NCBI GenBank assembly: GCA_942486035.1 | Contig: CALNXK010000128.1 | Location: 1,576,501 to 1,640,500 of the forward strand | Origin: Porites lobata | Taxonomy: Eukaryota; Cnidaria; Anthozoa; Scleractinia; Poritidae | Length of the DNA stretch: 64,000 nt | Reading direction: 5' to 3' | Shown here: piece after piece, positions 62,201 through 64,000 of the stretch | How positions within the stretch are numbered: the stretch's first letter is position 1 | How the letters are laid out: every line of letters begins with the position of its first letter | Position numbers and translations under genes: made by a program | The notes under the pieces: generated by a model | Database searches by the model: none | What the model was told of the DNA's origin: nothing | Seen by the model: the letters and a program-made list of their open reading frames with translations, nothing else

Positions 62201-64000
62201 ATGGAAGGCGATGTGTTTGATTTTCCAGGAGAAGAAGGCAATGGAAATGATCTGGTTCCTAGTCGGGAAGCTCATGTTGCTCTTAGGGAAGGTAAAGATA
62301 TTAAAACTTTACCCCACTGTTCTGGGGTAAAGTGGCAAGGGATGTACTTCTATGTTTTGAAAAAAAAATGCACCAAAGGGTTGCCTCCATCTTAGAGTTA
62401 CCCAATAAGCATTCATTATCACCCAACCTGGTCTCAGTTGTTCAAAATGTTGGATATCACTATCCAGTGGATAATTATCAGGGGAAACCAATTTCGTTTT
62501 ACTCTGAATAGTAACGTTGTCCACGTTTTGAACAACTGGAACCTCAAGGCAATACGTACAGCATCACAAATGACTGACAACTGCTTTTATTTCACCAAAC
62601 GTAAGACTGCATTCTTTAATTAAAGAAATATGCGACGACATAAGTTCTAGCAAGTTAATGACTGTAGTTCCAAGGGCTATCATTAAGAGGTGGGGACCGG
62701 GGATTTCCCCCGGCTACTATAAATGTGGCCCCCGGCGGCTTTCATAGGAAAATAGAAGAAAAATAGAACCAAACAAAATCCCTAGCTGTTTGATTCCCTG
62801 CCAACTTGTTGTATTTACCAGGCAACTTGAAATCTTAATGACAACCCTGAGTAATTCCTTTAGTCTATCAGTCAGTTCATGTATCATTAAAAAGGTACAT
62901 GTATCCTGCTATTATCAAAGAGAAACTGTGTTTAAAACATGCATAGCAAGTTGTTCACCACTGTTCAAATCTTGTTTCTGGTGAATAAAAAAAACTGAGT
63001 GAAGTTTCATGAATGAAAACAGCAAGATGCCCTCAGTTGTTGTCTTTCAGTTTCTAACCTTCCAGTCTTTCAATTTGATATTTTAATGACAAAGCATGCT
63101 TTTCTTTATTCTGCTTGGATGGTTGTCAAATTGCACACAATAATTTCTTTATGGTTCACATGTAACAACGTCATGAACTCAACATGTCTTTCGAATAAAT
63201 TTGATATTTTAATGGACAAAAGTCTTGGAATGCTTTTTTCATTTTTATTCTGCAAATTGGATGGTTGTCAAGAAAATTTTGAAAAGGATGCACTGTTTTA
63301 TGAGGGAACCCAGAATGACAGGAAAATATGAATATTGTGTTAATTGTAGTTATGTGTGATTAAAAAATTTTCGCCTGGGTTAGTTGAGGACAAACTCAAT
63401 TTAGTTCAGTGAAAGTGGAGATGTGATGTTGCAAGCTATTGGACATTTACAAAAGCTTCAGCTAAACATAGTCTGAGCTAATATGCACGTTTACTGCTTG
63501 TAATACCTTAATGCGGCTCTCTTTGGTCAGAGCATTTACAGGGCTTGGAATAACAGCCAGTCAACAGACAATGTCTGGTCAAAAGTAGGCTTTATTCAGC
63601 CAAATCCCTAGATGACTGGACACAAATGTCAGATAGTGTATGTGTTCTTATATAGATATTTGATGTAATTGATACTTGTCTAACCAAAAAGGGGTTGTGT
63701 CCGAGCAAAATAGGCTTGACCAGACAACTTACCTGTGCCAACGGCAAAATTTTTTCAAGCCTTGATTTACTGATCTTATTAAATTTAAAACTAACTTTAC
63801 TGTCCATTTCTTGAATGTACATCATCTGATCAACCAGCATTCAAAAGTCTTAAGGAACGTTATACAGAGTTGGTGCAACAGTTTACTGAATTACAGACAA
63901 AGATGAAAGTGAGAGAGAGAAGAGTTTACCAAGAGAGAGACGAACTGCATAACCTCGTACAGAAAAGCTATATTGCTTTCAAAGAAAAGCATGGTGAAAA
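62201..64000 (+). CDS. Unidentified coiled-coil protein, 5' end
   Basis: Two exons are visible: 62201-62291 and 63838-64000, the latter open at the window's right edge. They join in frame (phase 1, giving Ala at the junction). The N-terminus is acidic (DVFDFPGEEGNGND, residues 5-18), followed by SREAHVALREAFKSLKERY and a long heptad-like helix (VQQFTELQTKMKVRERRVYQ, DELHNLVQKSYIAFKEKHGE). The ATG at 62201 is the first in its frame; upstream the frame lacks an ATG. The protein is divergently paired with uridine phosphorylase. I do not recognise the family; golgin- or centrosome-type coiled coils are possible from composition alone. The intron holds two repeats (62430-62543, 62672-62849). Confidence 0.7.
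62430..62543. mobile_element. MITE-like inverted repeat, CAGTTGTTCAAAA ends
   Basis: GGTCTCAGTTGTTCAAAATG and CACGTTTTGAACAACTGGAACC are inverse ends; ATCCAGTGGATAA inside resembles sequence near 36255 and 53637. In the first intron of the coiled-coil gene. Confidence 0.7.
62672..62849. mobile_element. MITE with AAGGGCTATCATTAAG end (copy 3 of 3)
   Basis: Carries GGAAAATAGAAGAAAAATAG, AACCAAACAAAATCCC and GGCAACTTGAAATCTTAATG as in 27313 and 41382; ends ACAACCCTG. Confidence 0.75.

Noticed and set aside
1..64000. Autonomous transposon or retroelement coding region
   Set aside because: No frame above about 140 codons exists outside real exons, and none shows a transposase DDE or reverse-transcriptase YxDD context. 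All elements seen look non-autonomous.

Overview
The window is nuclear DNA from an animal, most likely an anthozoan cnidarian and probably a stony coral. The genes are split into many short exons with GT/AG introns, intergenic DNA is AT-rich, and short inverted-repeat elements, SINE-like pieces and microsatellites are everywhere. The proteins are metazoan families (LASP, MLX, PDE11). The organism call is an inference from gene type and repeat texture, not from a marker gene.

Layout. (1) 1-11995 (+): 3' part of a cyclic-nucleotide phosphodiesterase of the PDE11 type, 19 exons, open at the window's left edge. (2) 11996-21324: about 9 kb without a gene I can support, packed with MITE-like elements. 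(3) 21325-31633 (+): complete 15-exon histone acetyltransferase HAT1. (4) 31634-38371: gene-poor, repeats only. (5) 38372-44020 (-): complete 6-exon LASP (LIM, nebulin-type region, SH3). (6) 44253-50953 (+): 9-exon MLX bHLH-zipper factor, divergent from LASP across 232 bp. (7) 50954-54273: repeats. (8) 54274-61612 (-): complete 7-exon uridine phosphorylase. (9) 62201-64000 (+): 5' end of an unidentified coiled-coil gene, divergent from uridine phosphorylase across 588 bp.

The reading frame closes across every junction modelled in PDE11 (563 codons plus stop), HAT1 (400 aa), LASP (239 aa) and uridine phosphorylase (317 aa). MLX closes at 218 aa only if its first exon uses a weak donor. The genes do not form a pathway; they are ordinary housekeeping or signalling neighbours, and two of the three divergent or adjacent pairs may share promoters.

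The most unusual content is the non-coding DNA. It holds more than twenty short non-autonomous elements with terminal inverted repeats. One group begins TAGCCT, ends in GGCTA or a close variant, and has exact or near 9-bp target duplications. Another is built from repeated ATAAGCCCC / GGGCGCTTAT units. A third is rich in ATCGAT. No transposase or reverse-transcriptase reading frame is visible, so none of these looks autonomous here.
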